Shown here: piece by piece, positions 1 to 13,720 of the stretch
How the letters are laid out: every line of letters begins with the position of its first letter
Numbering within the stretch: the first letter of the stretch is position 1
Assembly: GCF_900169145.1 (NCBI RefSeq)
Contig: NZ_FXZD01000014.1
Span: 1-58,835 of the forward strand
Source of the DNA: Brevibacterium antiquum CNRZ 918
GTDB lineage: Bacteria; Actinomycetota; Actinomycetes; Actinomycetales; Brevibacteriaceae
Direction: 5' to 3'
Length of the DNA stretch: 58,835 bases
Translations under genes and position numbers: made by a program
Notes under the pieces: model-generated
Told to the model about the DNA's origin: nothing
What the model saw: the letters and a program-made list of their open reading frames with translations, nothing else
Databases searched by the model: none

Positions 1-1
1 T

Positions 2-118
2 GGAAACGTCCTTGTCGACCATGACCCCATCGTCGTCGTGTCTATGTCCCCGGGTGAAGAGTCTGGCGGGGAAATTTATGTGAGGCACGACCCTTGGCTA
101 CGCGGGGACTATCTATGA
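2..118 (+). CDS. possible C-terminal end of an unidentified protein (5' truncated by window edge)
   Basis: An open frame enters from the left edge and runs 38 codons to a TGA at 116-118, ending in ...WLRGDYL. Third positions are G+C-rich, as in real genes of this window, but the piece is too short to identify and has no recognisable motif. It could be the tail of the gene preceding rpoB or a chance open frame. It does not look like the C-terminus of L7/L12, the usual neighbour of rpoB. Confidence 0.3.
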   Translation, partial: GNVLVDHDPIVVVSMSPGEESGGEIYVRHDPWLRGDYL

Positions 119-132
119 GTCTCGTCGGCGTC

Positions 133-170
133 TTGCATGACTTGACCGGTTGCTATAGACTTGATATTTG
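133..170 (+). promoter_or_regulatory. putative rpoB promoter
   Basis: A TTGACC hexamer (142-147) is followed after 17 nt by TATTTG (165-170), a reasonable sigma-A-type pair. An alternative pair is TTGCAT (133-138) with TATAGA (154-159), but its spacer is only 15 nt. The remaining leader, 171-336, has no gene; it carries a GGAAGGA Shine-Dalgarno (325-331) before the TTG start. The assignment rests on motif matching alone. Confidence 0.45.
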
Positions 171-336
171 CGTTGATCTGCCTGTGGCGTGCCTTCATAT
201 AGCGGGGGGCACCTCAGTTCCACTCAAGTGAACCACGTTGTCGCCCGGTGTCGAAGTCTGACACACCCGGGGCCGTCGATGTGACTTCGGGTGGAGGGTC
301 AACCTATCAATTGGTGAAGCACTCGGAAGGATCCCA

Positions 337-3300
337 TTGGCCGCCGCCAACGATAACACCAGGACCGCTAACGCCCCCAAGAGAATCTCCTTCGCGAAGA
401 TTCGCGAACCGCTCGAGGTTCCCGATCTGCTCGGTCTGCAGACGGATAGCTTCGATTGGCTCATCGGCTCAGAAGCGTGGCAGGACCGCGTCGCCGAAGC
501 CATCGAAATCGGAGACGATTCCGTCGCAACCACCTCGGGACTCGAAGACATCTTCGAAGAGATCTCACCGATCGAGGACTTCGGTGGATCGATGTCACTG
601 TCGTTCCGGGAGCATCGGTTCGAAGCTGCCAAGTACTCCATTGATGAGTGCAAGGAACGCGACATGACCTATTCGGCGCCACTGTATGTGACCGCCGAAT
701 TCATGAACAACAACACGGGTGAGATCAAGAGCCAGACGGTCTTCATGGGTGATTTCCCGCTGATGACCGACAAGGGCACGTTCATCGTCAACGGCACCGA
801 GCGCGTTGTCGTCTCGCAGCTCGTGCGTTCGCCCGGCGCCTACTTCGAGTCCAGCGTCGACAAGACCACTGACAAGGACATCTTCACCGCGAAGATCATC
901 CCTTCCCGTGGTGCCTGGCTGGAGTTCGAGGTCGACAAGCGCGACCAGGTCGGCGTGCGTCTTGACCGCAAGCGCAAGCAGTCCGTGACTGTTCTGCTCA
1001 AGGCCCTCGGCTGGTCCGAAGCGAAGATCCTCGAGGAGTTCGGCGAGTTCGAGTCGATCCGCGAGACCATGGCCAAGGACACGGTCAACACGCAGGACGA
1101 AGCGCTGCTCGACATCTACAAGAAGCTGCGCCCGGCAGAGCCCGCGACCGCTGAAGCGGCACGCAACCTGCTCAACAACCTGTACTTCAACCCCAAGCGC
1201 TACGATCTGGCCAAGGTCGGCCGCTACAAGGTCAACCGCAAGCTGGGTGTCGACGCACCGCTGAGCGACTCGGTCCTCTCGACCGATGACGTGGTTGCGA
1301 CCATTCGCTACCTCGTGTCCCTGCACGCCGGGGTCGACACCTCCAAGGGTGTCCGTGACGGCGAGAACATCGAGCTCAACGTCAAGCTCGATGACATCGA
1401 CCACTTCGGCAACCGTCGTATCCGTGCAGTCGGCGAACTCATCGAGAACCAGGTCCGCACCGGACTCTCTCGCATGGAGCGTGTCGTTCGTGAGCGCATG
1501 ACGACCCAGGACGTTGAAGCGATCACGCCTCAGACCCTGATCAACATCCGCCCAGTGGTGGCTGCGATCAAGGAGTTCTTCGGCACCTCGCAGCTCTCGC
1601 AGTTCATGGATCAGAACAACCCGCTCGCGGGTCTGACTCACAAGCGCCGTCTGTCCGCTCTGGGACCCGGTGGCCTCTCGCGTGACCGTGCCGCCATGGA
1701 AGTCCGTGACGTCCACCCGTCGCACTACGGGCGCATGTGCCCGATCGAGACTCCCGAAGGCCCGAACATCGGTCTGATCGGTTCGCTGGCCTCCTATGCC
1801 CGCATCAACCCGTTCGGCTTCATCGAAACGCCTTACCGCAAGGTCGTCGACGGTGTCGTCACCGATGACACCGAGTACCTCACTGCCGACGACGAGCTCG
1901 AGTTCAACATCGCGCAGGCCAATGCGCCGTTGACCGAAGAGCAGCGCTTCGCTGAAGTCGAAGTTCTTGCGCGTCCTAAGGGCGGCGGAGGAGAAGCCGA
2001 ACTGGTTCAGTACGACACGATTGACTTCATGGACGTCTCCGCACGTCAGATGGTGTCTGTTGCGTCCGCACTGATTCCGTTCCTCGAGCACGATGACGCG
2101 AACCGTGCCCTCATGGGTGCGAACATGCAGCGTCAGGCTGTGCCGCTGGTGATGTCGGAGTCCCCGGTCGTGGGAACCGGCATGGAATACCGTGCCGCTG
2201 TCGACGCCGGCGATGTCATCACTGCCGATCGCCCGGGCGTCGTCACAGAGGTGTCTGCCGACTTCGTCACCGTCCTCGCCGACGATGGCACGATGCAGAC
2301 CTACCGCGCCTCGAAGTTCAAGCGTTCCAACCACGGAACCTCGTACAACCAGCGCATCATCGTCGACGAAGGCGATCGTGTCGAGCCGGGCACTGTCCTG
2401 GCGGACGGACCGTCCACTCAGAACGGTGAGATGGCTCTGGGTAAGAACCTTCTCGTGGCGTTCATGTCCTGGGAAGGTTACAACTTCGAGGATGCGATCA
2501 TCCTCTCCCAGCGTCTTGTTCAGGACGATGTTCTGTCCTCGATCCACATCGAGGAGCACGAGGTCGATGCTCGCGACACCAAGCTCGGTGCCGAGGAGAT
2601 CACCCGCGACATTCCGAACATCTCGCCGGATGCTCTGGCCGACCTCGACGACCGTGGAATCATCCGCATCGGCGCCGAAGTCACCGATGGCGACATCCTC
2701 GTCGGCAAGGTCACCCCGAAGGGTGAGACCGAGCTGACACCGGAAGAGCGCCTGCTGCGCGCGATCTTCGGTGAGAAATCCCGTGAAGTCCGCGACACCT
2801 CACTGCGTGTGCCCCACGGCGAGATCGGCACCGTCATCGGTGTCCGCGTCTTCGACCGCGAGGAAGACGACGAGCTTTCGCCAGGCGTCAACCAGATGGT
2901 CCGCGTCTACGTCGCCCAGCGTCGTAAGATCACCATCGGTGACAAGATGGCCGGTCGTCACGGCAACAAGGGTGTCATCTCGACCATCCTGCCCGTTGAG
3001 GACATGCCGTTCATGGCCGACGGAACCCCCGTCGACATCATCCTCAACCCCCACGGTGTTCCTCGTCGTATGAACATCGGTCAGGTCTTCGAAGTCCACC
3101 TCGGGTGGATCTCGAAGCAGGGTTGGAAGATCGAAGGCAGCCCCGAATGGGCTGCCGACCTGCCGACTGCTGCACGCGAAGCCGAAGCCGGAACCAATCT
3201 GGCCACCCCGGTCTTCGACGGTGCACACGAGCAGGAGCTGCGTGGACTGCTGGACTCGACGACTCCGAACCGCGATGGGGATCGCCTCATCGACTCTTCG

Positions 3301-3816
3301 GGCAAGGCCCAGCTGTTCGACGGTCGCTCAGGTGAGCCGTTCCCGTACCCGATTGCTGTCGGTTACATGTACATGCTCAAGCTCCACCACCTCGTCGACG
3401 ACAAGATCCATGCCCGCTCGACCGGTCCGTACTCGATGATCACCCAGCAGCCGCTTGGTGGTAAGGCACAGTTCGGCGGTCAGCGCTTCGGTGAGATGGA
3501 AGTGTGGGCTCTCGAGGCCTACGGTGCGGCGTACACGCTGCAGGAACTGCTGACGATCAAGTCCGATGACATCCCAGGCCGTGTGAAGGTCTACGAGGCC
3601 ATCGTCAAGGGCGAGAACCTGCCCGATCCGGGAATCCCCGAGTCGTTCAAGGTCCTCATCAAGGAGATGCAGTCCCTGTGCCTCAACGTCGAAGTTCTGT
3701 CTTCGGACGGAGCCGAGGTTGAGATGCGTGACGGTGAGGACGAGGTCTACCGAGCAGCTGAAGAGCTCGGCATCGACTTGTCACGCCGTGAAGCCCAGAC
3801 CGTAGAAGAAGTCTGA
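337..3816 (+). CDS. rpoB: DNA-directed RNA polymerase beta subunit
   Basis: Beta subunit of the core RNA polymerase; with beta' it forms the catalytic cleft. The 1159-residue length and colinear motifs match actinobacterial RpoB. The rifampicin pocket starts at about residue 419 ([10 protein letters not shown]) and has the susceptible-type residues Asp425, His435 and Ser440 (E. coli 516, 526 and 531). [12 protein letters not shown] and the C-terminal [20 protein letters not shown] region are intact. The start is a TTG with a GGAAGGA ribosome site 6 nt upstream; no better start keeps the conserved N-terminus. It is followed by rpoC after 68 nt, so the two are almost certainly one operon. The gene stands apart from rplJL, which is not seen upstream. 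Confidence 0.98.
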   Translation: MAAANDNTRTANAPKRISFAKIREPLEVPDLLGLQTDSFDWLIGSEAWQDRVAEAIEIGDDSVATTSGLEDIFEEISPIEDFGGSMSLSFREHRFEAAKYSIDECKERDMTYSAPLYVTAEFMNNNTGEIKSQTVFMGDFPLMTDKGTFIVNGTERVVVSQLVRSPGAYFESSVDKTTDKDIFTAKIIPSRGAWLEFEVDKRDQVGVRLDRKRKQSVTVLLKALGWSEAKILEEFGEFESIRETMAKDTVNTQDEALLDIYKKLRPAEPATAEAARNLLNNLYFNPKRYDLAKVGRYKVNRKLGVDAPLSDSVLSTDDVVATIRYLVSLHAGVDTSKGVRDGENIELNVKLDDIDHFGNRRIRAVGELIENQVRTGLSRMERVVRERMTTQDVEAITPQTLINIRPVVAAIKEFFGTSQLSQFMDQNNPLAGLTHKRRLSALGPGGLSRDRAAMEVRDVHPSHYGRMCPIETPEGPNIGLIGSLASYARINPFGFIETPYRKVVDGVVTDDTEYLTADDELEFNIAQANAPLTEEQRFAEVEVLARPKGGGGEAELVQYDTIDFMDVSARQMVSVASALIPFLEHDDANRALMGANMQRQAVPLVMSESPVVGTGMEYRAAVDAGDVITADRPGVVTEVSADFVTVLADDGTMQTYRASKFKRSNHGTSYNQRIIVDEGDRVEPGTVLADGPSTQNGEMALGKNLLVAFMSWEGYNFEDAIILSQRLVQDDVLSSIHIEEHEVDARDTKLGAEEITRDIPNISPDALADLDDRGIIRIGAEVTDGDILVGKVTPKGETELTPEERLLRAIFGEKSREVRDTSLRVPHGEIGTVIGVRVFDREEDDELSPGVNQMVRVYVAQRRKITIGDKMAGRHGNKGVISTILPVEDMPFMADGTPVDIILNPHGVPRRMNIGQVFEVHLGWISKQGWKIEGSPEWAADLPTAAREAEAGTNLATPVFDGAHEQELRGLLDSTTPNRDGDRLIDSSGKAQLFDGRSGEPFPYPIAVGYMYMLKLHHLVDDKIHARSTGPYSMITQQPLGGKAQFGGQRFGEMEVWALEAYGAAYTLQELLTIKSDDIPGRVKVYEAIVKGENLPDPGIPESFKVLIKEMQSLCLNVEVLSSDGAEVEMRDGEDEVYRAAEELGIDLSRREAQTVEEV

Positions 3817-3884
3817 GGACTTCCACTTCAACCGACACAACTTCGCGGTGAACGAGACGTTCATCGCCAGGAAAGAGGATTTAC

Positions 3885-7757
<3,873 letters not shown>

Positions 7758-7813
7758 AACTGATCGTGTGAGTCGTCGGCAGCCGTGAGGCTGCACCGAC
7801 AGCCAGAGTGAGA

Positions 7814-7843
7814 AGGGGCATCCACCATCCGGTGGGTGCCCCT
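7814..7843 (+). terminator. intrinsic terminator of rpoBC
   Basis: Arms AGGGGCATCCACC (7814-7826) and GGTGGGTGCCCCT (7831-7843) pair over 13 bp with one G-U and an ATCC loop, followed by CTT. It lies 56 nt after the rpoC stop. Confidence 0.85.
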
Positions 7844-7940
7844 CTTGCGATTCACGCTCCAATCCCACCCCGGCGCTCGCTTCATGTCGCTCCGAAGTCC
7901 TCGGCCTGGCCTCCGAATTAGGCGGAATCGGCTGGGAACG

Positions 7941-8007
7941 ACAAACGGTTGGCCGCTTGTGGTCGAAGAAGCTCAAGATCTTCGACCAGAAGGTACCAAC
8001 CGTTTGT
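7941..8007. repeat. nested perfect inverted repeat between rpoC and pfkA
   Basis: The outer arms acaaacggttgg (7941-7952) and ccaaccgtttgt (7996-8007) are perfect 12-bp complements. Inside them the arms tggtcgaaga (7960-7969) and tcttcgacca (7979-7988) are perfect 10-bp complements around a 9-nt loop. The two helices are separated by 7 nt on each side (an internal loop). It sits 75 nt past the pfkA stop on the minus strand. It may be a pfkA 3' end structure, a cruciform or a small-element remnant. It is less G+C-rich than the ordinary terminators here. Confidence 0.75.
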
Positions 8008-8081
8008 CTGCTGTTGTGATTGTGGGCCACGACGAATCACCAAGTCGTGACCTCAGCGATGGTCCTCGAGGCCAGCGGTGC

Positions 8082-9107
8082 TCATCCGAAGAGGATCTGA
8101 GCCTCATTCCAGCGCTGGAGCGGGACCGTCTTGAGGCGGTCCACGGCCGAGGCCATATCGACCGAGACGATCTCGGTGCCCTTGAGGCTGGCCATCTTGC
8201 CCCAGTGGCCATTCTGTGCCAAATCCGCCGCGGCCATTCCCAGCCGCGTCGACAGGACACGGTCGTAGGCGGTGGGGGAGCCGCCTCGCTGCAGGTGCCC
8301 GAGGGTGGTGGCACGAGATTCGATTCCCGTGATCTCCTCGATCTTCGGAGCCAGAAAGTCCGCAATCCCGCCGAGGCGGGTCCGTCCTTTGTTGTCGACA
8401 CCGCGGTCGGCGACCTGTTCGTCGAACCCCTCGGGAATGAACCCTTCGGCCACGACGACGATCGGAGCACGGCCGCGGTCCCTGGCCGATATCACCCAGT
8501 CTTCAATCTGGTCGAAGGAGACGGGAAACTCGGGCATGAGGATCGCGTGGGCACCGCCGGCCATCCCAGCGTGCAGGGCGATCCATCCGACGTTGCGGCC
8601 CATGACCTCTATGACCATGCACCGGTGATGGGACTCGGCAGTTGTGCGGAGGCGATCGATGGACTCTGTGGCGATGGCCTGTGCGGAGTCGAAGCCGAAG
8701 GTATAGTCGGTGCCGCTGAGATCGTTGTCGATGGTCTTCGGGACACCGATGATGTTGAGCCCCTCCTCGGTCACGAGTCGGGAGGCACCGGCAAGAGTCC
8801 CTTCGCCACCGATCGCTATGATCGCGTCGATGCCGTGTGAGGACATGACCTCGCGCATCCGATCCGGTCCGCCACCCTCATAAGGGTGGGTGCGGGAGGT
8901 GCCCAGGATGGTGCCGCCTCGGCCGGAGAGGCCGCGAACGTCGATCATCGACATGTCGAACATGTCGTCCTCGAGCAGGCCGCGCCAACCATCGCGGATC
9001 CCGACGAACGAGGAGTCGTGGGAGCGGATGCCCTTGCGGACTATGCCGCGGATGACAGCGTTGAGTCCGGGGCAGTCGCCGCCGGAGGTGAGCACACCTA
9101 TCTTCAT
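8082..9107 (-). CDS. pfkA: 6-phosphofructokinase, ATP-type
   Basis: Phosphorylates fructose 6-phosphate to fructose 1,6-bisphosphate, the committed glycolytic step. The 341 residues show the N-terminal nucleotide loop TSGGDCPGLNAV (7-18), GGEGT (100-104) and the catalytic PKTIDND (123-129, Asp127). Gly103 at the position that is Asp in pyrophosphate enzymes favours ATP as donor; Lys124 before TIDND is a feature shared with actinomycete ATP enzymes and PPi enzymes, so donor choice is inferred. The ATG overlaps the stop of the upstream DUF1707/LiaF-like gene as ATGA, implying translational coupling. The nested inverted repeat at 7941-8007 lies downstream. Confidence 0.93.
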   Translation of the reverse strand: MKIGVLTSGGDCPGLNAVIRGIVRKGIRSHDSSFVGIRDGWRGLLEDDMFDMSMIDVRGLSGRGGTILGTSRTHPYEGGGPDRMREVMSSHGIDAIIAIGGEGTLAGASRLVTEEGLNIIGVPKTIDNDLSGTDYTFGFDSAQAIATESIDRLRTTAESHHRCMVIEVMGRNVGWIALHAGMAGGAHAILMPEFPVSFDQIEDWVISARDRGRAPIVVVAEGFIPEGFDEQVADRGVDNKGRTRLGGIADFLAPKIEEITGIESRATTLGHLQRGGSPTAYDRVLSTRLGMAAADLAQNGHWGKMASLKGTEIVSVDMASAVDRLKTVPLQRWNEAQILFG

Positions 9108-9790
9108 TCCAATTGCCCCTGATCCTTTGCTCGGTAGCCTTTGGCCAGATGAATGTCATGGCCGGCCATGAAGGAGACTCCCTTGAGAATGAGCGTCCCG
9201 TTCGAGCCGTCCCCTTTGGCGGATCCGCGGACCTCATTGCCGGCCATGATGTTGATCGTGTCGTCGCGGATACGCACTCCTGGGGGCACGTAGATGTCGT
9301 GGCCGGCCATCATCGAATAGGAGGTCAGAGACACGGTCACTCCTGGGCCCATGGCCTCGCAGAGGTCGACATGGTCACCTCCCATGAGAGCGTAGGTGGT
9401 GACTTCGGAGGTGCCCGCAGGGACATCGAGTTCTCGGCCTGACATGATCGCAACGGAATTCATCGGTCTCGCGGAACCGGGCTCGGCTCGTGGAGCCAGA
9501 GGCGCCGGTCCGCTGCTGTGGGCGAGGGACGTGCCGGCTGTGGTTCCGCCTCCGGTCTGTGTCTGCAGAGACCGGTAGATGTCATGACCTTCGGGAAGAT
9601 CGACGATGAGCGGCATCAGCTCATCGAGGTATTTCGCCGATATTGCCTCGTCTTGACGTTCGGCGGTCTCGTCCGGGTCGAGGCGACCGCTGGTGACAGC
9701 GTCGGTGATGACTCCGAGGACGGCGTCGCGGTCCTTGTCGGAGGCGCGCAGGCGCGGCGCGGGCGGCTGGTTCGAATCGTCGTGAGCCAT
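9104..9790 (-). CDS. DUF1707 protein with LiaF-like C-terminal domain
   Basis: 228 residues from an ATG at 9790. A longer open frame exists, but its first 43 residues look non-coding. The N-terminus (LRASDKDRDAVLG...GRLDPDETAERQDEA) is a DUF1707 domain, an actinobacterial helical module. The C-terminal half has five spaced near-repeats of the pattern (I/L/M)M(A/S/G)G(H/R/D/N): IMSGRE, LMGGDH, MMAGHD, IMAGNE and FMAGHD. This is typical of the beta-strand ladder of LiaF-type cell-wall stress proteins. No transmembrane segment is visible, unlike LiaF itself, so it is probably cytosolic. It overlaps pfkA by 4 nt. The function is unknown; a link between envelope stress and glycolysis is only suggested by the coupling. 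Upstream 9791-10050 holds no gene I can support. Confidence 0.75.
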   Translation of the reverse strand: MAHDDSNQPPAPRLRASDKDRDAVLGVITDAVTSGRLDPDETAERQDEAISAKYLDELMPLIVDLPEGHDIYRSLQTQTGGGTTAGTSLAHSSGPAPLAPRAEPGSARPMNSVAIMSGRELDVPAGTSEVTTYALMGGDHVDLCEAMGPGVTVSLTSYSMMAGHDIYVPPGVRIRDDTINIMAGNEVRGSAKGDGSNGTLILKGVSFMAGHDIHLAKGYRAKDQGQLE

Positions 9791-10050
9791 GGTGCCCAGT
9801 GTAGCGGGGACCACACATTCGCAGGTGAGATCGGGAGTTTTCGAGTCCCACAGGTTGGCCCACACGCCGGGACCGCCGACACCCGAACACTCACAATGGA
9901 CGACCACGTCCGATGCCACCTCGGATGACGGCAGCGAGGATTACGTGGCGCAGCTCGACTTGAGCCGCTTGCCCCACGATGCCGCGGTCTTCAACCGAGA
10001 GGACTGATCCCATCTTCCGCCACGGTGTCCGATTCTGTCCCGGATACGAC

Positions 10051-10080
10051 TGTGCCCCCACCCTGAGTGGTGGGGGCACA
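10051..10080 (-). terminator. hairpin terminator of furA-katG
   Basis: Arms tgtgcccccacc (10051-10062) and ggtgggggcaca (10069-10080) are perfect over 12 bp with a 6-nt loop, 20 nt past the katG stop on the minus strand. There is no T-run on either side. Confidence 0.8.
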
Positions 10081-10100
10081 GTGGTGAGTCGTCAGATCAC

Positions 10101-12311
10101 TCAGCGGTGCAGGTCGAAGCGGTCTGCTTCGACGAGCTTGCTCCAGGCCTTGACGAAGTCGTTGACGAACTTCTCCTGGGCGTCATCGGAGGCGTACACC
10201 TCGGCGAGGGCGCGTAGTTCGGAGTTGGCACCGAAGAGCAGGTCGATCCGGCTTCCGGTCCACAGTTTCTCACCGGCAGGGGAGAAGCACTCGTAGACGT
10301 TGGCGGACTCGGACTCACCGACCGGCTTCCAGGTGTTGCCCAGTTCCAGGAGGTTGACGAAGAAGTCGTTCGTCAGCTCACCGGGACGGTCGGTGAACAC
10401 ACCGAGATCGGAGTCCTGGTAGTTCGCGCCGAGGACGCGCAGGCCACCGATGAGCACAGTCATCTCCGAAGGAGTCAGTCCGAGCAGGCTGGCTCTGTCC
10501 AGGAGGAGGAACTCGGCTGACAGAGGAAGATCCTCTGTCAGGTAATTGCGGAATCCGTCGTGAGTCGGCTCCAGGTGGGAGAACGAGGCGACGTCGGTCT
10601 GTTCCTGGGTGGCGTCCCCACGGCCGGTGGTCACAGGAACGCTGATATCACGGCCAGCGGCCTGCGCAGCGGTTTCGACACCGACCGCACCGGCGATCGC
10701 CAGAACATCGGCGAACGAGGCACCGTTGTCTGCCGCGATGCCTTCGAGGACGGTGATGACCGCGGACAGTTTCGCTGGTTCGTTGACTTCCCAGCTCTTC
10801 TGCGGTTCGAGACGCAGACGTCCGCCGGTGACTCCGCCGCGGAAGTCTGAGACGCGGTGGGATGATGCTGCTGCCCAGGTGGTCGAGACCAGCTGGGAGA
10901 CGCTCAGCCCGGAGTTGCGCACGGCAGTCTTGACGGCTTCGAGCTGGCTGCCATCGAGCGGGGTGCCGGCCGGAACCGGGTCCTGCCAGATGAGCTCTTC
11001 GCTGGGCACCTCAGGCCCGAGATAGCGGGTGGCGGGCCCCATATCGCGGTGGGTGAGCTTGAACCACGCACGAGCGAAGGCGTCTTCGAAGGTCTTCTGG
11101 TCGTCCTTGAATCGCCGCGAGATCTCACCGTAGATGGGATCGAAACGCAGAGACAGGTCGGTGGTGAGCATGCGCGGTTCACGACGTCCGTCGCCCTGCG
11201 CCATCGGGACCATGTCATCTCCGCCGCCGTCGATCGGGCGCCACTGCAGATGTCCGCCTTCGTTCTCGAAGACCTCCCACTCATACGCGAAGAGGATGTG
11301 GAAGAACTCGTTGTCCCAGCGTGTGGGGTGATAGGTCCAGGTGACCTCGATGCCGCTGCCGACGGTGTCGTTGCCCTGCCCGGTGCCGAAGTCGCTCTTC
11401 CACCCAAGACCCATCTCCTCGAGCGGTGCCGCCTCAGGGTCTCCACCCTTGTGGGATTCCGGGGCTGCGCCGTGAGTTTTGCCGAAGGTGTGGCCGCCGG
11501 CGATCAGGGCGACGGTCTCCTCGTCGTCCATCGCCATTCTGGCGAAGGTGTCGCGGATGTCGATGGCTGCGGCCAGCGGGTCTGGCTTGCCCTCGGGGCC
11601 TTCGGGGTTGACGTAGATGAGGCCCATGGTCGTTGCGGCAAGTGGCTTCTGCAATTCGCGGTTTCCCACATAGCGTTTGTCGGTGCCCAGCCATTCGGTC
11701 TCTGAACCCCAGTAGACGTCATTGTCGGGCTCCCACACGTCCCTGCGGCCACCGGCGTAGCCGAAGGTCTTGAAGCCCATTGACTCCAGTCCCACGTTTC
11801 CGGCGAGGATGAACAGGTCGGCCCAGGAGATCTTCTTGCCGTACTTCTTCTTGACTGGCCAGAGCAGGCGACGAGCCTTGTCGAGACCGACGTTGTCAGG
11901 CCAGGAATTCAGGGGGGCGAAGCGCTGCTGTCCCTCGCCGCCGCCGCCGCGTCCGTCCTGAACTCGGTAGGTTCCGGCCGAATGCCAGGCCATGCGGACC
12001 ATGAACGGGCCGTAGTGTCCGAAGTCGGCGGACCACCAGTCGGCATTCGTCTTCTGCAGCTCTTCGATATCGGCCTTGAGCGCGTAGTAGTCGAGACTGG
12101 CGAATTCGGCATCGTAGTCGAAGTCCTCGTCCATAGGGTCGCGTGCCGGCTGGTTCTTGGCCAGGATCTTGAGGTTGAGACGGTTGGGCCACCAATGCGA
12201 GTTGGCGTCGCCCTGGCTGGGATCAACCAGTGAGTCGGCATCGGGCGCCGTTGGCGCAGACGCAGTCGTGTGGGCGACTGGACAGCCTCCGGTGATGGAA
12301 GTCTCGGTCAT
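10101..12311 (-). CDS. katG: catalase-peroxidase
   Basis: Bifunctional haem enzyme that destroys hydrogen peroxide and oxidises peroxidase substrates; 736 residues, the full family length with both tandem peroxidase-like domains. The distal site is Arg106, Trp109 and His110 ([12 protein letters not shown]). Tyr233 and Met259 complete the Met-Tyr-Trp adduct needed for catalase activity. The proximal haem ligand is His274 ([11 protein letters not shown]). Ser319 aligns with M. tuberculosis Ser315 and is intact. It lies 77 nt downstream of furA on the same strand, the classical furA-katG operon, so FurA-controlled induction by peroxide is likely. The start is ATG with AAAGGAA upstream. Confidence 0.97.
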   Translation of the reverse strand: MTETSITGGCPVAHTTASAPTAPDADSLVDPSQGDANSHWWPNRLNLKILAKNQPARDPMDEDFDYDAEFASLDYYALKADIEELQKTNADWWSADFGHYGPFMVRMAWHSAGTYRVQDGRGGGGEGQQRFAPLNSWPDNVGLDKARRLLWPVKKKYGKKISWADLFILAGNVGLESMGFKTFGYAGGRRDVWEPDNDVYWGSETEWLGTDKRYVGNRELQKPLAATTMGLIYVNPEGPEGKPDPLAAAIDIRDTFARMAMDDEETVALIAGGHTFGKTHGAAPESHKGGDPEAAPLEEMGLGWKSDFGTGQGNDTVGSGIEVTWTYHPTRWDNEFFHILFAYEWEVFENEGGHLQWRPIDGGGDDMVPMAQGDGRREPRMLTTDLSLRFDPIYGEISRRFKDDQKTFEDAFARAWFKLTHRDMGPATRYLGPEVPSEELIWQDPVPAGTPLDGSQLEAVKTAVRNSGLSVSQLVSTTWAAASSHRVSDFRGGVTGGRLRLEPQKSWEVNEPAKLSAVITVLEGIAADNGASFADVLAIAGAVGVETAAQAAGRDISVPVTTGRGDATQEQTDVASFSHLEPTHDGFRNYLTEDLPLSAEFLLLDRASLLGLTPSEMTVLIGGLRVLGANYQDSDLGVFTDRPGELTNDFFVNLLELGNTWKPVGESESANVYECFSPAGEKLWTGSRIDLLFGANSELRALAEVYASDDAQEKFVNDFVKAWSKLVEADRFDLHR

Positions 12312-12388
12312 AGTGTTCCTTTCACATTCGAGTCCCGTGAGGGCCCGGTTGAAGACAAAGGTGTGGCTTTGTCAAAGTTTGGATCGGC

Positions 12389-12865
12389 TCAGACGGCCGA
12401 GGCTGGTTCGGGATGCCCAGAAGACGCTGCAGACGCAGCGCAGTCAGGACACAGACCCCAGAAAGTGATTTCAGCCTGTTCGATGATGAACCCTGCGTCG
12501 TGTGAAGGGGTCAAACAGGGGGCCTGTCCGACCGCACAGTCAACATCGACGATGAGATTGCATGACCGGCACACGAGGTGGTGATGATTGTCCCCGATGC
12601 GCCGCTCGTAGCGGGCAACGGACCCGGACGGCTGAATGCACCGAACGAGTCCAACCTCGGTGAGTGTGTGCAACGAGTCGTACACCGCCTGATGCGACAC
12701 CTCGGGGAGGTTTTCCCGGACAGCGCGGATGACGGTCTCGGTGTCTGCGTGCTGGTGATCGCACACAGCCGCCAGAACCGCGACCCTCTGTTTCGTCACG
12801 CGAAGGGAACTGTTCCGCAGTGCTGCGGTCGGTTCGGATTCGTGCCTATGCTTGTTCTCAGCCAC
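12389..12865 (-). CDS. furA: Fur-family peroxide/metal-responsive repressor FurA
   Basis: 158-residue Fur-family regulator. The N-terminal winged helix (LRVTKQRVAVLAAV, then SHQAVYDSLHTLTEVGLVRCI) precedes the metal-binding region DNHHHLVCRSC. Cys99/Cys102 and Cys139/Cys142 form the structural zinc site. Its position directly upstream of katG identifies it as FurA rather than a global iron regulator. The start is GTG at 12865. A conserved FurA operator/promoter sits only a few nt upstream, so the mRNA may be leaderless and the gene autoregulated. The Ala/Ser/Pro-rich tail after Cys142 is short and variable. Confidence 0.93.
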   Translation of the reverse strand: MAENKHRHESEPTAALRNSSLRVTKQRVAVLAAVCDHQHADTETVIRAVRENLPEVSHQAVYDSLHTLTEVGLVRCIQPSGSVARYERRIGDNHHHLVCRSCNLIVDVDCAVGQAPCLTPSHDAGFIIEQAEITFWGLCPDCAASAASSGHPEPASAV

Positions 12866-12871
12866 AGCTAC

Positions 12872-12903
12872 AGCTTGCCGCCTTTTCTTGAATCAGTCAA
12901 GGA
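12872..12903 (-). promoter_or_regulatory. furA promoter and FurA operator
   Basis: Read on the minus strand, 12903-12881 gives a CCTTGACTGATTCAAGAAAA core, close to the AT-rich mycobacterial FurA box (recalled form: CTTGACTNATTCCAGAAAAG). It contains a TTGACT -35 (12895-12900). Seventeen nt later comes CAAGCT (12872-12877), a weak -10, then 6 nt and the GTG. Bound FurA would cover the -35, giving autorepression of furA-katG. Confidence 0.7.
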
Positions 12904-13019
12904 AGCGAATTCTCCGGGTGCACGGGCGATCGACCGTCATCTGCCTCGTGTTTCAATTCGCGGAGAGTGTCTGCACCGGGGGAGCGGCGGCTGTGTCGTG
13001 CAGCGCACAGTCGTTGGTT

Positions 13020-13049
13020 TTGACCAGATGCACGCGACCGCGATATTCT
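13020..13049 (+). promoter_or_regulatory. str operon promoter
   Basis: TTGACC (13020-13025), an 18-nt spacer and TATTCT (13044-13049) form the best sigma-A-type promoter in the furA-rpsL interval. Transcription would start near 13056 and leave a leader of about 290 nt before rpsL. I see no gene in 12904-13345. Confidence 0.55.
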
Positions 13050-13345
13050 AGGATGCGACTGATTGTGTTATCTGCGTCGGCGAACGACCATACCGGATGT
13101 TTTGTGAGATCCGGGTTCATTGTGAAAGTTCGTCAGAGGCAGGCCGCGGACGTGTCATTCTGCATAGGTTGCGTGTCATTGCGACACGCCCGAGTGCAGG
13201 GTTCAGTGCGTCACGCGAATACTGGCATCGGGCGTGAAGCTTCACCCGGTGTCCAGTCGGATATGTCCCACGGTTCACAAACATGGCTGATGTCATGGCC
13301 AACGTTGGGAATTAGGTTTATCGAGAAGCAAATGGAGAACGCTTA

Positions 13346-13720
13346 GTGCCGACAATCCAGCAGCTCGTCCGCAAGGGACGACATGTCAAATCCGCAGGAT
13401 CCGACGCTCCTGCTCTGAAGAGCAGCCCGCAGCGTCGTGGAGTGTGCACCCGTGTGTACACCACTACACCCAAGAAGCCGAACTCGGCTCTTCGCAAGGT
13501 CGCTCGCGTCAAGCTTTCGAGCCAGATCGAAGTGACTGCCTACATTCCAGGCGAAGGACACAACCTGCAGGAGCACTCGATCGTGCTCGTGCGCGGTGGT
13601 CGTGTCAAGGACCTGCCAGGTGTGCGCTACCGAATCGTTCGCGGTTCACTTGACACCCAGGGTGTCAAGGGTCGCCAGCAGGCACGCAGCAAGTACGGTG
13701 CGAAGAGGGAGAAGAAGTAA
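13346..13720 (+). CDS. rpsL: 30S ribosomal protein S12
   Basis: Decoding-centre protein of the small subunit, 124 residues, the usual length. Lys43 ([13 protein letters not shown]) and Lys88 ([10 protein letters not shown]), the sites of streptomycin-resistance changes, are wild type, as is Asp89. The start is GTG in a weak ribosome-site context (ATGGAGAACGCTTA). It is the first gene of the str operon; its TAA shares one base with the rpsG ATG. Confidence 0.98.
   Translation: MPTIQQLVRKGRHVKSAGSDAPALKSSPQRRGVCTRVYTTTPKKPNSALRKVARVKLSSQIEVTAYIPGEGHNLQEHSIVLVRGGRVKDLPGVRYRIVRGSLDTQGVKGRQQARSKYGAKREKK

Noticed and set aside
595..2559. 654-residue open frame antisense to rpoB
   Set aside because: Shadow of a G+C-rich gene: composition is Val/Asp/Glu/Arg/His-rich without any domain, and rpoB on the other strand is certain.
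12852..13346. 164-residue plus-strand frame between furA and rpsL
   Set aside because: No ribosome site or domain; it overlaps the furA operator and the str promoter, which explain this stretch better.
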